Below are positions 7,376 to 16,000 of a stretch of 64,000 nt of DNA, in pieces. The stretch comes from JANQIO01 sp965601975 (GTDB lineage: Bacteria; Pseudomonadota; Gammaproteobacteria; Pseudomonadales; Halieaceae). A program made the translations under genes and the position numbers. The first letter of the stretch is position 1; the number at the start of each line of letters is the position of its first letter. Below the pieces are notes generated by a model. The model had not been told where the DNA came from. It saw only the letters and a program-made list of their open reading frames with translations, and did no database searches. The stretch spans positions 2,728,001-2,792,000 of the forward strand of contig OZ271856.1 in assembly GCA_965601975.1 (NCBI GenBank). Reading direction: 5' to 3'.

Positions 7376-9676
7376 TTACCTCGGCAGAGCCAACGTGCGT
7401 ACGATGTCGATGCGGTGCGCCAGTTCGCGCAGGTCCTGGCTCATGGCCTTGCGCCTTTCACCGATGTCCGCGCCACCGCCCCGGGTCAGGCCGCGGTTGT
7501 CCATAAGCTTCCAGCCGTTCTGGAACAGGAGCTTGCCGATCGACGACTGGTTGCTGATACGCCGCTGCAGGTAGGCCTGCCGGCCGTAGGCCAGGGCCTG
7601 GTTGACGCACTCTTTCTCTTCCACGTCGGCATCGTCCGCCTGCAGGGCCAGCACGTCCGCCACGACCCGGTAGGCGTCCACGAAGTGCAGCAGGGTCGAG
7701 TGCGCCACCAGCGGAAAATACTCACCCATGATGCGCTGGGCGAAGCCGGTCTCCTCGGCGAGTCGCGTCTCCCAGTCGGCGTCGTAATGCGCCAGCTCCT
7801 TGCGCAGGTCGTCGCGGAACTCCGCGGTGGGCGCATAGAAAAATTCAAACTTGAACAGGTCCCGCAGTCGGTCGGCCTCTTCCCAGAAACCCTCTACCGA
7901 GCTGGAGTTGAACTGGGCCAGCTTGAGCATGGTCAGCTCGATGATGGCCTTGTTCACGAAGTGGTGAATCGTGGTGTTGCGATAGTAGCTGGCGATACCG
8001 TCCTGGTCCGAGGTAATCGCGTAGACCCGCTCCGGGCCGCCGTCGTAGCGCGTGACCAGCCCGTTGCTGACCATGGTTTCCGCGAGGTTTTCCTGGGCCT
8101 CCCGGTTTTCCGGGTCGAAGTCGCTGGTCATGCGGATGTTCCGCTTGCGGGCCCACTCCACCAGCGAGTCCATTTCCCGGACCAACTCATCCCGGGTCAG
8201 GGCCCGGGGCGCGGCACCCAGCAGGATCATGGTGGCCAGGGACGGGAGGGTAATCGGCGTGACCTTGTTGACCTCGACACCAACCTGGAAGGCAACCTTC
8301 TGCAGGGCCAGCGTGTCTTCCGGCGGCGGCGCCCGCTCCAGCACCACCGGTTCGCCAAAGTCCATGTAGATTCGGCCCAGGGGCTGACGCAAACCCCGCA
8401 GGTAGCCGATGAACCAGCGCAGGGACTCCGGCTGTTTGGTGGCGCCAGCCTGCTCCGACGCGTAGTCCGCCACGTCGCCAATCAGGTCGTAGTTGATGGC
8501 AATGGGAATGATGTGCAGGTTTTCAGCATCTCCCGCATGAGCCGCCTCGATCACATACTTGAGCAGCCCGTAGCGCGGCGGCATCAGTTTGCCGACCCTT
8601 GAGCGGGTTCCCTCGAACGCCCAGGTCAGTGGAAAGCGTTTTTCCAGCAGGTAACCGATGTAGCTGCGCAGGATGTACTTGTACAACAGGTTGTCCTGGA
8701 AGCTGCGGCGGATAAAGATCGCCCCGGCCCGGCGCGCGAGGAAGCCGAGACCGCCAAAGGCCATGTTCACCCCGCCCAGGATATGCGGCGCGGGGAAGTC
8801 GTTCTTGAAGAACGTCCAGTGCATGGCGAAGCCGTCGACGTGGGTCTTGTGGGTCCAGAGCAGCGCCGTCGGGTACTGCCGCGTCATCTGCCGCATGCGC
8901 TCCAGCCCCTTCTCGTCGACGACGATATCCGTCTCGTAGCCCAGGGAAATGACCTTGCGGTTGAGCACGCCCATGACGTCGAGCCAGAACGTCTGCGGGA
9001 TCGACACCAGCTCCTTCATGATTTCGGCGGATTCCCGCTGCAGGTCTGCTACCGGGCGCCCCAGCTCCGCGCTGAGCTGCTGCACACCAACCCGAAACTT
9101 CGGGCTGGCCTGCAGGTTCTTGGCAACCTGGCGCGGCACCTTGTAGCGCCCACCCAGCAGTCGCCGCTCGGCGATATCCAGGGCCAGGCCCGCCTGGCCG
9201 GCGACGAAATCTGCGAGCTGACTGGCACTGGCCGCCTCGCCGCGGGTGCGCACATAGCGTTGTCGCAGTTCTTCCAGGGTCGCCCCATCACCGGCGACAC
9301 ACTGGACCCGCTCGGGATGCCGCTTGAGGATGCGTTTTGCGCGCCCTACACCGGGTTTGCGGGGGTTACCGCGAAGCAAATCGCGCAGGCGCGGCTCCAC
9401 GGATTTGTATTCCACCGAGGTCATCCAGGCCACGCGCACCGGAACCACCAGGGTGGTCGCGGGCAGGTCCATCACCTGGCCCAATGCACGTGTGGGAATA
9501 TTTTCCGGACTGCGAAGGATGGGAACGACGACCTCATGCGCGTTGCCGCTGAATCCAGCAGTTTTCTGCTGCTCTGTGAGCCAGCTTCGCAACAGGTCCT
9601 CTTCGATCCGATGCGCCGCATCGATGATGAACAGTACATCCTGCTGCCCCGCGGCCAGCATGGGCATGGCCGTCAC
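7376..9676 (-). CDS. plsB: Glycerol-3-phosphate 1-O-acyltransferase
   Basis: A 766-residue membrane-associated PlsB that acylates the sn-1 position of glycerol 3-phosphate. The catalytic H-x4-D box is H276-KTHV-D281 in LLWTHKTHVDG; the downstream blocks GAIFIRRSFQDNLLYKYILRSYI, WAFEGTRSRVGKLMPPRYGLL and LHIIPIAINYDLIGD follow in PlsB order. Start: GTG 9676, whose GTGA overlaps the TGA of the HAD/PlsC gene, a typical coupling; ATG 9667 is an alternative. Unlike the enzymes on both sides it has no Lys/Ala tail. Adjacent plsC, gpsA and WS/DGAT genes suggest a copy used for storage lipid, perhaps beside a housekeeping acyltransferase elsewhere. Confidence 0.95.
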   Translation of the reverse strand: MTAMPMLAAGQQDVLFIIDAAHRIEEDLLRSWLTEQQKTAGFSGNAHEVVVPILRSPENIPTRALGQVMDLPATTLVVPVRVAWMTSVEYKSVEPRLRDLLRGNPRKPGVGRAKRILKRHPERVQCVAGDGATLEELRQRYVRTRGEAASASQLADFVAGQAGLALDIAERRLLGGRYKVPRQVAKNLQASPKFRVGVQQLSAELGRPVADLQRESAEIMKELVSIPQTFWLDVMGVLNRKVISLGYETDIVVDEKGLERMRQMTRQYPTALLWTHKTHVDGFAMHWTFFKNDFPAPHILGGVNMAFGGLGFLARRAGAIFIRRSFQDNLLYKYILRSYIGYLLEKRFPLTWAFEGTRSRVGKLMPPRYGLLKYVIEAAHAGDAENLHIIPIAINYDLIGDVADYASEQAGATKQPESLRWFIGYLRGLRQPLGRIYMDFGEPVVLERAPPPEDTLALQKVAFQVGVEVNKVTPITLPSLATMILLGAAPRALTRDELVREMDSLVEWARKRNIRMTSDFDPENREAQENLAETMVSNGLVTRYDGGPERVYAITSDQDGIASYYRNTTIHHFVNKAIIELTMLKLAQFNSSSVEGFWEEADRLRDLFKFEFFYAPTAEFRDDLRKELAHYDADWETRLAEETGFAQRIMGEYFPLVAHSTLLHFVDAYRVVADVLALQADDADVEEKECVNQALAYGRQAYLQRRISNQSSIGKLLFQNGWKLMDNRGLTRGGGADIGERRKAMSQDLRELAHRIDIVRTLALPR

Positions 9677-11631
9677 GAGCGCGTTCCTGCGTTCTTGGGC
9701 TTGACCGTACCGGTGCGGCGGGCAGCTTTCTTAAGCGCGGGCTTTTTTGCCGCGGGTGCTTTTTTGGCCGCGGGCGCTTTCCTGCCTGCGGGCTTCTTCT
9801 TAGCTGCGGGAGCTTTCTTTGCCGCGGGCTTTTTCTTCGCAGCGGGCGCTTTCTTCGCAGCGGGCGCTTTCTTCGCCGTGGGCTTTTTCTTCGCCGCAGG
9901 CGCTTTCTTCGCCGCGGGCGCTTTCTTCGCCGCGGGCTTTTTCTTCGCCGCGGGCGCTTTCTTCGCCGCGGGCTTTTTCTTCGCCGCGGGCGCTTTCTTC
10001 GCCGCGGGCGCTTTCCTGGCTACCGATTTATTTGCCGCGGGCTTTTTGCTTGCCGGCTTCTTCTTCGCAGCCGCCTTCTTCGCCGCGGTCTTCTTCACGG
10101 CCTTTTTCTTCACGGCTTTCTTACTCGCGGCCTTCGTTTTCGCGGGCTTCTTCCGAGCCGGCTTGCTGTCGTCCTGGCCCAGCACGTCGAGGTACATGCC
10201 GCGCACTTCCGCCACCTGCGCGTTCATGTTCTCGGCGGTCCAGTCGCTGGTGTCCACCGGCGCCAGAACGTCAACCAGCACTGTGGCGGGGCGGAAAATA
10301 AAGTCGCCCTTGGGCGCCACATCCAGGGCGTTGTGAATCACAATAGGCACGATCGGCACGCCCGCCTGCATGGCGAGGTGAAAAGCGCCTTTCTTGAACG
10401 GGGCGAGGCGCGGGGACACCGTGCGCGTACCCTCCGGTGCCAGCAATACCGAGCGCCCCTCCACTCGCATCGCATCCACCAGGGGCTCCATGGCTTCGAT
10501 TGCGCTCTTGGCGTCGGCGCGGTCAATCGGCACCATCCCGCCGAACTCGAGGACCTGGCCAAGCACCGGCATTTTCTTGATCTCTTTCTTGCCCACTCCG
10601 GCCAGGTCACGCCGCACCAGGCTCGCGGCAATGACCACATCCGCCTTGCTCTGGTGATTGAAGATGAATACTGCCGGGCGATGCGACCACAGGTGTTCCT
10701 CGCCGCGCACCTTCAGGTCCATGCCGATCAGGGCCCGCGCGGTATCGGCGAAAAGCGAGTAGGAGAAGTTCTGGGCGCTGCGCTTGGAGCCGGTGATAGC
10801 CCAGATGGGCAGGCCCGCGGCAAAGGCCGTCACCAGGCTGCCGGTAGCCGCCAGGGATCGGGCCCAGTCGGCAAAACCGGGGCGGCCCCGGCTCTTGAAG
10901 CGGCGCACGGGCCAATCCCGCTCTTCGGCTATGGCGGTGAGCTTGCGATTGGGATTGAGCGGACGCGGCTTGCCCACCCGCTCCAATAGTTCCAGGTCGT
11001 CGTCGCTGTCGGAATAGAAAAAGGACTGGTCGAGGTCGGCGCCGGTTTCCGCAGCGACTTCCTCAGCCGCCATGACCTTGCCGTGACCGAAACAGGTGGG
11101 GCGCAGCACGCCGCCGGTGAGAACCCCGTCTTCGACCTCCAGCTGCGTGCACTTCACATGCTCCACACCGAGATCCCGGGCGGTCGGTTCGACCTGGTAG
11201 CGGGTGGCGGAAGAGATAATGGCCACCGTATGGCCCTTGGCCAGGTGTGCTTCGATCAGCGCACGGGATTCCGGGTAGACCAGGCGTGCCAGCTGACGGG
11301 TATACAGATCCTCGCCGAACTCTTCGTAGCTCGCCTCAGTCTGGCCGCGCATAAATTGCGATGTCACCACCATCATGGCGGAAAAGCCCATGTTGCCGAG
11401 CCCGAAGCTGGTCATGGCCCCGGCCAGTTCCATGAACTCCCGCGGTGCAAGCTGGCCGCGGCGCACCTGTTCGCGGATGAAGGGAATGGCGGAATAGCTG
11501 TAGATGACGGTGCCGTCGAAATCGAAAAACGCGCCTACCTGAGGGCCATCAGGTGAGGATTCGATTTCGGCGAGTAGTTCCCCGTGTCTGGAGGAGCGTC
11601 CTGACGAGTAGCGTGAGCGCTTTGCTGGCAT
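9673..11631 (-). CDS. HAD-IB phosphatase / 1-acylglycerol-3-phosphate acyltransferase (PlsC) fusion with long histone-like tail
   Basis: A 652-residue protein, first gene of the lipid operon. Part 1 (about 30-250) is a HAD-IB phosphatase: nucleophile motif D37-F-D39-G-T, then VAIISSATRYQVEP and FYSDSDDDLELL for motifs II-IV. Part 2 (about 270-490) is PlsC-like: catalytic FNHQSKAD (H-x4-D), then VPIDR and LLAPEGTRTVSP. HAD/PlsC fusions are known in proteobacteria; the second step of phosphatidate synthesis and a phosphatase able to make diacylglycerol could be joined in one chain (inference). Part 3 (about 492-652) is a Lys/Ala/Pro tail in near-perfect AAKKAPAAKKKP repeats, like AlgP or the phasin PhaF tail. 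Such tails bind DNA or polyanions. Start ATG 11631 has only a weak AGG upstream. Confidence 0.93.
   Translation of the reverse strand: MPAKRSRYSSGRSSRHGELLAEIESSPDGPQVGAFFDFDGTVIYSYSAIPFIREQVRRGQLAPREFMELAGAMTSFGLGNMGFSAMMVVTSQFMRGQTEASYEEFGEDLYTRQLARLVYPESRALIEAHLAKGHTVAIISSATRYQVEPTARDLGVEHVKCTQLEVEDGVLTGGVLRPTCFGHGKVMAAEEVAAETGADLDQSFFYSDSDDDLELLERVGKPRPLNPNRKLTAIAEERDWPVRRFKSRGRPGFADWARSLAATGSLVTAFAAGLPIWAITGSKRSAQNFSYSLFADTARALIGMDLKVRGEEHLWSHRPAVFIFNHQSKADVVIAASLVRRDLAGVGKKEIKKMPVLGQVLEFGGMVPIDRADAKSAIEAMEPLVDAMRVEGRSVLLAPEGTRTVSPRLAPFKKGAFHLAMQAGVPIVPIVIHNALDVAPKGDFIFRPATVLVDVLAPVDTSDWTAENMNAQVAEVRGMYLDVLGQDDSKPARKKPAKTKAASKKAVKKKAVKKTAAKKAAAKKKPASKKPAANKSVARKAPAAKKAPAAKKKPAAKKAPAAKKKPAAKKAPAAKKAPAAKKKPTAKKAPAAKKAPAAKKKPAAKKAPAAKKKPAGRKAPAAKKAPAAKKPALKKAARRTGTVKPKNAGTRS
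9730..10025. repeat. Tandem repeat encoding AAKKAPAAKKKP units
   Basis: Within the 3' end of the HAD/PlsC gene the DNA is a tandem array of related units of about 21 to 36 nt built from GCC-GCG-GGC-GCT-TTC-TTC type words (plus strand). They encode AAKKAP and AAKKKP blocks on the minus strand. Units are mostly identical, so copy number is likely to vary between strains by slippage or recombination. Confidence 0.9.
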
Positions 11632-11693
11632 CGCGGGCCTGTGTGGTCGGCTTTCTTATAACCCTATGAGATTAGCCGCCGCCGAAGACAAGC

Positions 11694-12353
11694 TCAAGCG
11701 GCGTGGCGCTCCAGCAGCCGGTCCAGCATGCGGCCGAAGGCTTCCGCCTCCTGGGCGCCCTGGACCATGTACTGTTCGTTGATGACGAAAGTGGGCACAG
11801 CCTGGATACCCTGTTCGATCCACTGGCGCTGGTCTTCCCGTACCGCCTGGCCCACCGCCGCATCCGCCAGCACCGTGCGGGCCATTTCCGGGTCCAGGCC
11901 CACACTCTCACATACCGACACCAGCGTGCCCTCATCGCTGACGTCCTGGCCGTCAGTAAAGAAGGCCTTGAACAGGGCTTCCTTCAGCTCGGTCTGGCAT
12001 CCCTGCTCACCGGCCCAGTGCAGGAGTTTGTGGCAATTGAAGGTATTCACCATCTTCATGTCGTCGGTGTAATTGAAGGTAAAGCCCAGGTCGGTGCCGA
12101 TATCCGTGAGCCGCTGCCGCGCCTTCTGGCTTTGCTCGGGCGTGGTGCCGTACTTCTGGGCCAGGTGCTCGCGTAGATTCTGCCCTTCCGGGGGCATCTG
12201 CGGATTCAACTCGAAGGCGTGCCAGTGCAGCTCCAGCTCGATGCGGTCCTCCCGGGCTGCCAGCGCCTTCTGGAACTGGCGATATCCGATGATGCACCAG
12301 GGGCACACCACATCCGATACCAGGTCAATTCGCAGGGGCATGGATTCATTCAT
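11694..12353 (-). CDS. DsbA/FrnE-family thioredoxin-fold oxidoreductase
   Basis: A 219-residue DsbA-like protein of the FrnE/2-hydroxychromene-2-carboxylate isomerase branch. The redox motif CPWC follows the first strand (IDLVSDVVCPWCIIGYRQF); the helical insert and the cis-Pro loop AVPTFVINEQYMVQGAQ are present. There is no signal peptide, so it acts in the cytosol. It follows kbl by 11 nt on the same strand, so it is probably co-transcribed with tdh and kbl, though its link to threonine breakdown is not obvious. The exact thiol substrate is unknown. Confidence 0.88.
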   Translation of the reverse strand: MNESMPLRIDLVSDVVCPWCIIGYRQFQKALAAREDRIELELHWHAFELNPQMPPEGQNLREHLAQKYGTTPEQSQKARQRLTDIGTDLGFTFNYTDDMKMVNTFNCHKLLHWAGEQGCQTELKEALFKAFFTDGQDVSDEGTLVSVCESVGLDPEMARTVLADAAVGQAVREDQRQWIEQGIQAVPTFVINEQYMVQGAQEAEAFGRMLDRLLERHAA

Positions 12354-12364
12354 CGCGCAGGTCC

Positions 12365-13564
12365 TCAGATCCCGAGTTCTTTCTTGACGGCGCCGAAGGC
12401 CTCGATCGCCAGTTCCAGGTCATCCGGGGTCAGGGCTGCGCTCATCTGGGTGCGAATACGCGCCTTGCCTCTCGGCACCACCGGGAAGGAGAAGGCTACC
12501 ACGTAGACACCGCGCTTGAGCATGGCGTCGGCAAACTTCGCCGCCAGCGCCGCATCGTGCAACATCACCGGCACAATGGGATGCTCCCCCGGCAGCAGTT
12601 CGAATCCCAGCCGCTCCAGTCCCTCACGGAATTGGGCCGTGTTGCTCTCCAGCCGATCCCGCAATGCGCTGGACTCGGACACCAGCTCGATCGCCTTGAT
12701 AGCACCGGCCACGACCGGCGGCGCCACCGTATTTGAAAACAGGTATGGGCGAGAACGCTGGCGCAGCAGGTCGACAATTTCACGGCGGGCGGCGGTGAAA
12801 CCGCCGCTGGCACCACCCAGCGCCTTGCCCAGGGTGCCGGTCACGATATCGACGCGGTCCATGCAGCCCCGGAACTCGTGGGTGCCCTTGCCGCCCGCGC
12901 CGATGAACCCGGTGGCGTGACAGTCATCGAAGTGCACGATGGCGCCATACTGGTCCGCGAGGTCGCAAATCCTATCGAGCTGGGCGATGTAGCCGTCCAT
13001 GGAGAACACGCCGTCGGTGGTGATCATCTTGAACCGCGCGCCCGCCGCATCAGCAGCCTGAAGCTGCGCCTCCAGGTCCGCCATATCGTTGTTCTTGTAG
13101 CGGTACCGCTGCGCTTTCGACAGTCGCACCCCGTCGATGATGCTGGCGTGGTTGAGCTCGTCGGAGATCACCGCATCTTCTGCGGTCAGCAAGGTTTCGA
13201 ACAGGCCACCGTTGGCATCGAAGCAGGAGGGATAGAGGATGGTGTCCTCGGTGCCGAGAAACGTGCTGATTGTCTCCTCCAGCTGCTTGTGCAGGGTCTG
13301 CGTGCCACAGATAAAGCGCACCGAGGCCATGCCGTAGCCCCACTCCTCCAGGCCTTTCGCGGCGGCGGCGTTCACCTCCGGGTGCTGGGCCAGGCCGAGG
13401 TAGTTGTTGGCACAGAGATTCAGGACCTCCGTGCCTTCGCCATTGGTCTTCACGCCGACGTGGGCACTCTGGGGCGTGGTGATCAGCCGCTCGTGCTTGT
13501 AGAGCCCCGCCTCCTCGATCGATGCCAGCTCAGCGCCCAGGTAATCCCTGAATTGTCCGTACAT
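12365..13564 (-). CDS. kbl: 2-amino-3-ketobutyrate CoA ligase (glycine C-acetyltransferase)
   Basis: A 399-residue PLP enzyme, normal length for Kbl, that splits 2-amino-3-oxobutanoate with CoA into glycine and acetyl-CoA. Diagnostic stretches are EVLNLCANNYLGLAQHPEV, SVRFICGTQTLHKQLEE, FDDCHATGFIGAGGKGTHE and the PLP-lysine motif DIVTGTLGKALGGASGG. It lies 13 nt after tdh on the same strand, giving the usual two-step threonine-to-glycine route. Expected to be controlled together with tdh by the XRE-cupin protein encoded divergently. Confidence 0.97.
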   Translation of the reverse strand: MYGQFRDYLGAELASIEEAGLYKHERLITTPQSAHVGVKTNGEGTEVLNLCANNYLGLAQHPEVNAAAAKGLEEWGYGMASVRFICGTQTLHKQLEETISTFLGTEDTILYPSCFDANGGLFETLLTAEDAVISDELNHASIIDGVRLSKAQRYRYKNNDMADLEAQLQAADAAGARFKMITTDGVFSMDGYIAQLDRICDLADQYGAIVHFDDCHATGFIGAGGKGTHEFRGCMDRVDIVTGTLGKALGGASGGFTAARREIVDLLRQRSRPYLFSNTVAPPVVAGAIKAIELVSESSALRDRLESNTAQFREGLERLGFELLPGEHPIVPVMLHDAALAAKFADAMLKRGVYVVAFSFPVVPRGKARIRTQMSAALTPDDLELAIEAFGAVKKELGI

Positions 13565-13577
13565 GCCTTGCTTCCTT

Positions 13578-14606
13578 TTACTGTTCCCAGTTCAGCACCA
13601 CCTTGCTGGCGGAGCCTTCTTTCATGGCGTCAAATCCCTGCTGGAATTCGGTGAATGGCAGCCGGTGGGTAATCACCGGCGACACGTCGAGGCCGTTCTC
13701 CACCATCACTGACATCTTGTACCAGGTCTCATAAATTTCCCTGCCATAGATTCCCTTGATGGTCAGCATATTGAAGATGACCACGTTCCAGTCGATGGCG
13801 GTCTCTCCCTCGGGAATACCGAGCATGGACACCTTGCCGCCATGACACATGTTGGCAAGCAGGTCGCGAAACGCCTGCGGGTTGCCGGACATCTCCAGGC
13901 CCACATCGAAGCCCTCGGCCATGCCCAGTTCAGCCGCCACGTCCTCGATGGATTCCTTCGTGACATCGACGGTGCGTGTAGCGCCGAGGGTGGCGGCCAG
14001 CGCCAGTCGTTCGGGGTTCACGTCGGTAATGACCACGTGGCGCGCGCCCCCGTGCCGGCAGACGGCCGCCGCCATGGCACCGATAGGGCCGGCGCCGGTG
14101 ATCAGCACGTCTTCGCCCAGCAGGTCCCACTGCAGCGCCGTATGCACCGCATTGCCCAGCGGGTCAAACAGGCTGGCTACGTCCAGGTCGATGCCGGGGC
14201 GGTGCTCCCAGACATTGGACATGGGCAGGGCGATGTATTCCGCAAACGCACCCGGGCTGTTCACCCCGATTCCGCTGGTGTGATTGCAGAGGTGGCGGCG
14301 GCCGGCCATGCAGTTGCGGCAGCGGCCGCAGACCAGGTGGCCTTCGCCGGAGACGATCTGGCCCGGGTGCCAGTCGTTGACGTTGGTGCCCACCTCGATG
14401 ATCTCTCCGACGAACTCGTGGCCGACCACCATGGGGACCGGGATGGTCTTCTGCGCCCAGGCGTCCCAGTTATAGATATGCATGTCCGTGCCGCAGATTG
14501 CAGTGCGCTTCACTTTTACCAGGACATCGTTGATTCCCAGGTCGGGCTCGGGCACATCTTCCAGCCAGATACCTGGCTCAGAATGCTTTTTTACCAGCGC
14601 TTTCAT
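13578..14606 (-). CDS. tdh: L-threonine 3-dehydrogenase
   Basis: A 342-residue zinc medium-chain dehydrogenase oxidising threonine to 2-amino-3-oxobutanoate with NAD. Seen: MKALVKKHSEPGIWLEDVPEP start, catalytic zinc site CGTDMHIYNWD and GHEFVGEI, structural cysteines CGRCRNCMAGRRHLC, and Rossmann motif GAGPIGAMAAAVC. I chose ATG 14606 (AAAGG upstream, E. coli-like N-terminus) over an extension of 16 residues. The gene leads a tdh-kbl-dsbA-like operon. The region upstream holds two copies of a TTCCACTATAGTGGAA-like palindrome shared with the divergent regulator. Confidence 0.97.
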   Translation of the reverse strand: MKALVKKHSEPGIWLEDVPEPDLGINDVLVKVKRTAICGTDMHIYNWDAWAQKTIPVPMVVGHEFVGEIIEVGTNVNDWHPGQIVSGEGHLVCGRCRNCMAGRRHLCNHTSGIGVNSPGAFAEYIALPMSNVWEHRPGIDLDVASLFDPLGNAVHTALQWDLLGEDVLITGAGPIGAMAAAVCRHGGARHVVITDVNPERLALAATLGATRTVDVTKESIEDVAAELGMAEGFDVGLEMSGNPQAFRDLLANMCHGGKVSMLGIPEGETAIDWNVVIFNMLTIKGIYGREIYETWYKMSVMVENGLDVSPVITHRLPFTEFQQGFDAMKEGSASKVVLNWEQ

Positions 14607-14648
14607 AGACTTACCTTTCTTTCCTCGACAGGGTATTAATGCCGGGAA

Positions 14649-14664
14649 ATTCACTATGGTGGAA
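14649..14664. promoter_or_regulatory. Operator-like palindrome upstream of tdh (imperfect copy)
   Basis: ATTCACTATGGTGGAA matches the perfect palindrome at 14712-14727 in 13 of 16 positions. It lies 43 to 58 bp upstream of the tdh start. Its centre is 63 bp from the other copy, about six helical turns, so two bound dimers would face the same side of the DNA. The divergent XRE-cupin protein is the obvious binder (inference). Confidence 0.65.
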
Positions 14665-14711
14665 AACTGTCCGGCATACTAGAATTCAGCACCAGTGATT
14701 GCAAGAAACTT

Positions 14712-14727
14712 TTCCACTATAGTGGAA
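14712..14727. promoter_or_regulatory. Perfect 16-bp operator palindrome upstream of the XRE-cupin gene
   Basis: TTCCACTATAGTGGAA is a perfect inverted repeat 29 bp upstream of the regulator start. Its core TATAGT looks like a -10 hexamer, so binding would block transcription of the regulator itself (autorepression, inferred). Confidence 0.75.
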
Positions 14728-14756
14728 CGCCGCCCTCAGCCACCTGATTGAGCGCC

Positions 14757-15344
14757 ATGATGAACAGAGCCACATCCCAGCCCGACGACGACCACGCCGC
14801 CAGGGCCCTGTGCAGCCGGGTGACAGAGTTGCGCAAACAGCACGCACTGACCCTGGAAGAACTGGCGGCCGCCTCCGGCGTCAGCCGCTCGATGCTCAGC
14901 CAGATCGAGCGCGGCAAAGCCAACCCCACCCTGGCCGTTACGTTCAGGATAGCGCAGGCCTTTGGCATTACCATCGGCGAGCTGGTCGACCAGCCCTGGT
15001 CGGCGCCCTCCATAGAAGTCGTTCACGGGGACGACCCCAACATGCTGTTCCGCAACGACGAGGAGTGCCAGATAAGGACCCTCTCGCCCCTGCACATGGA
15101 GCGCAACATCGAGTTCTATGAGCTCCGCATCGCGCCCGGTGCCGAGCTCCGCAGCGCCGCACACTACGAGGGCACCCGTGAACTGCTCACGGTAACCCGG
15201 GGCCAGGCCCGCATCACATCCGGCGACAGTACACGTGACGTCGCAGCGGGTGACTCGGCCCACTATCGCGCCGACCTCGAACATTGCATCGCCAGCCTGG
15301 GTGAAGAACCGCTCCTGGCCTACCTGGTGGTGACCAGCCGATGA
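14757..15344 (+). CDS. XRE-family regulator with C-terminal cupin sensor domain, candidate tdh-kbl regulator
   Basis: A 195-residue protein (from ATG 14757) with an N-terminal XRE helix-turn-helix (LRKQHALTLEELAAASGVSRSMLSQIERGKANPTLAVTFRIAQAFGI) and a C-terminal cupin beta-barrel (RIAPGAELRSAAHYEGTRELLTVTRGQARITSGDSTRDVAAGDSAHYRAD). This family typically senses a small metabolite in the cupin domain. Divergent position to tdh-kbl and two matching palindromes between them suggest that it controls threonine catabolism. A TTG at 14748 could also serve as start. The stop overlaps the next ATG (ATGA). Confidence 0.88.
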   Translation: MMNRATSQPDDDHAARALCSRVTELRKQHALTLEELAAASGVSRSMLSQIERGKANPTLAVTFRIAQAFGITIGELVDQPWSAPSIEVVHGDDPNMLFRNDEECQIRTLSPLHMERNIEFYELRIAPGAELRSAAHYEGTRELLTVTRGQARITSGDSTRDVAAGDSAHYRADLEHCIASLGEEPLLAYLVVTSR

Positions 15345-15961
15345 TGAGGACCGCCCTACTTCTTCTATTGGTGCTGACCGGATGCGGCGAGACCCGGCAG
15401 TATGAACCGCTCCCCCCGGGCACCGTGGTGCTGGCATTCGGTGACAGCGTCACCTATGGCACCGGCGCCCGACCGGGAGCGGACTATCCCAGCCGCCTCA
15501 CCGAACTCAGCGGGTGGATAATCATCAATGCAGGAATTCCCGGAGATACCGCCAGGGAAGCCCGCGGGCGCCTGGGGCCACTGCTCGAGCAACACCAGCC
15601 TGAACTGGTGATCATCGAACTGGGCGGAAACGACTTCCTGCGTAAACGCTCGGAGCAGCGCGTCGCGGCTGACCTGCGCGTCATGATCGAGGAGGTGCAG
15701 GCCTTCGGGGCGATCCCGGTGCTGGTGGCCGTACCGCGGCTGTCGATCCTGCGCGCCACCGCCGGCGCGCTCGCCGACTCGGACATCTATGCACAGCTGG
15801 CCGACTCCACCGGCGTCCTGCTGATCGACAGCGTGTTCTCCGATGTCCTGTCTGAGGAGGACCTGCGTGCGGACCAGATCCATCCCAACGCCGAGGGATA
15901 CCGCGTGATGGCAAGCGGGATCGCGCAGCAGCTGTCAGAGGCCGGTTTGTTAAACCGCTGA
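15341..15961 (+). CDS. SGNH-family esterase / lysophospholipase-like lipoprotein (TesA-like)
   Basis: A 206-residue exported hydrolase. The N-terminus MMRTALLLLLVLTGCGE is a lipoprotein signal with lipobox LTGC. The SGNH blocks are present: block I FGDSVTYGTGA with the nucleophile Ser, block II Gly in INAGIPGDT, block III ELGGNDFLR, and block V DQIHPNAEGY with Asp and His. TesA/arylesterase enzymes cleave acyl thioesters, lysophospholipids or aryl esters in the periplasm. It overlaps the XRE-cupin gene by 4 nt, so it is translated from the same message, but a link to threonine catabolism is not apparent. Confidence 0.9.
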   Translation: MMRTALLLLLVLTGCGETRQYEPLPPGTVVLAFGDSVTYGTGARPGADYPSRLTELSGWIIINAGIPGDTAREARGRLGPLLEQHQPELVIIELGGNDFLRKRSEQRVAADLRVMIEEVQAFGAIPVLVAVPRLSILRATAGALADSDIYAQLADSTGVLLIDSVFSDVLSEEDLRADQIHPNAEGYRVMASGIAQQLSEAGLLNR

Positions 15962-16000
15962 CCGCGCGGCCGGGTTACCGGTCATGTTAACGTCTGCTCC

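Noticed and set aside
8783..10336. A 517-codon plus-strand frame ending in FFAAGAFFAAG repeats, resembling a membrane protein
   Set aside because: It is the reverse of the Lys/Ala tail and the plsB gene; the hydrophobic repeats are the complement of AAKK codons.
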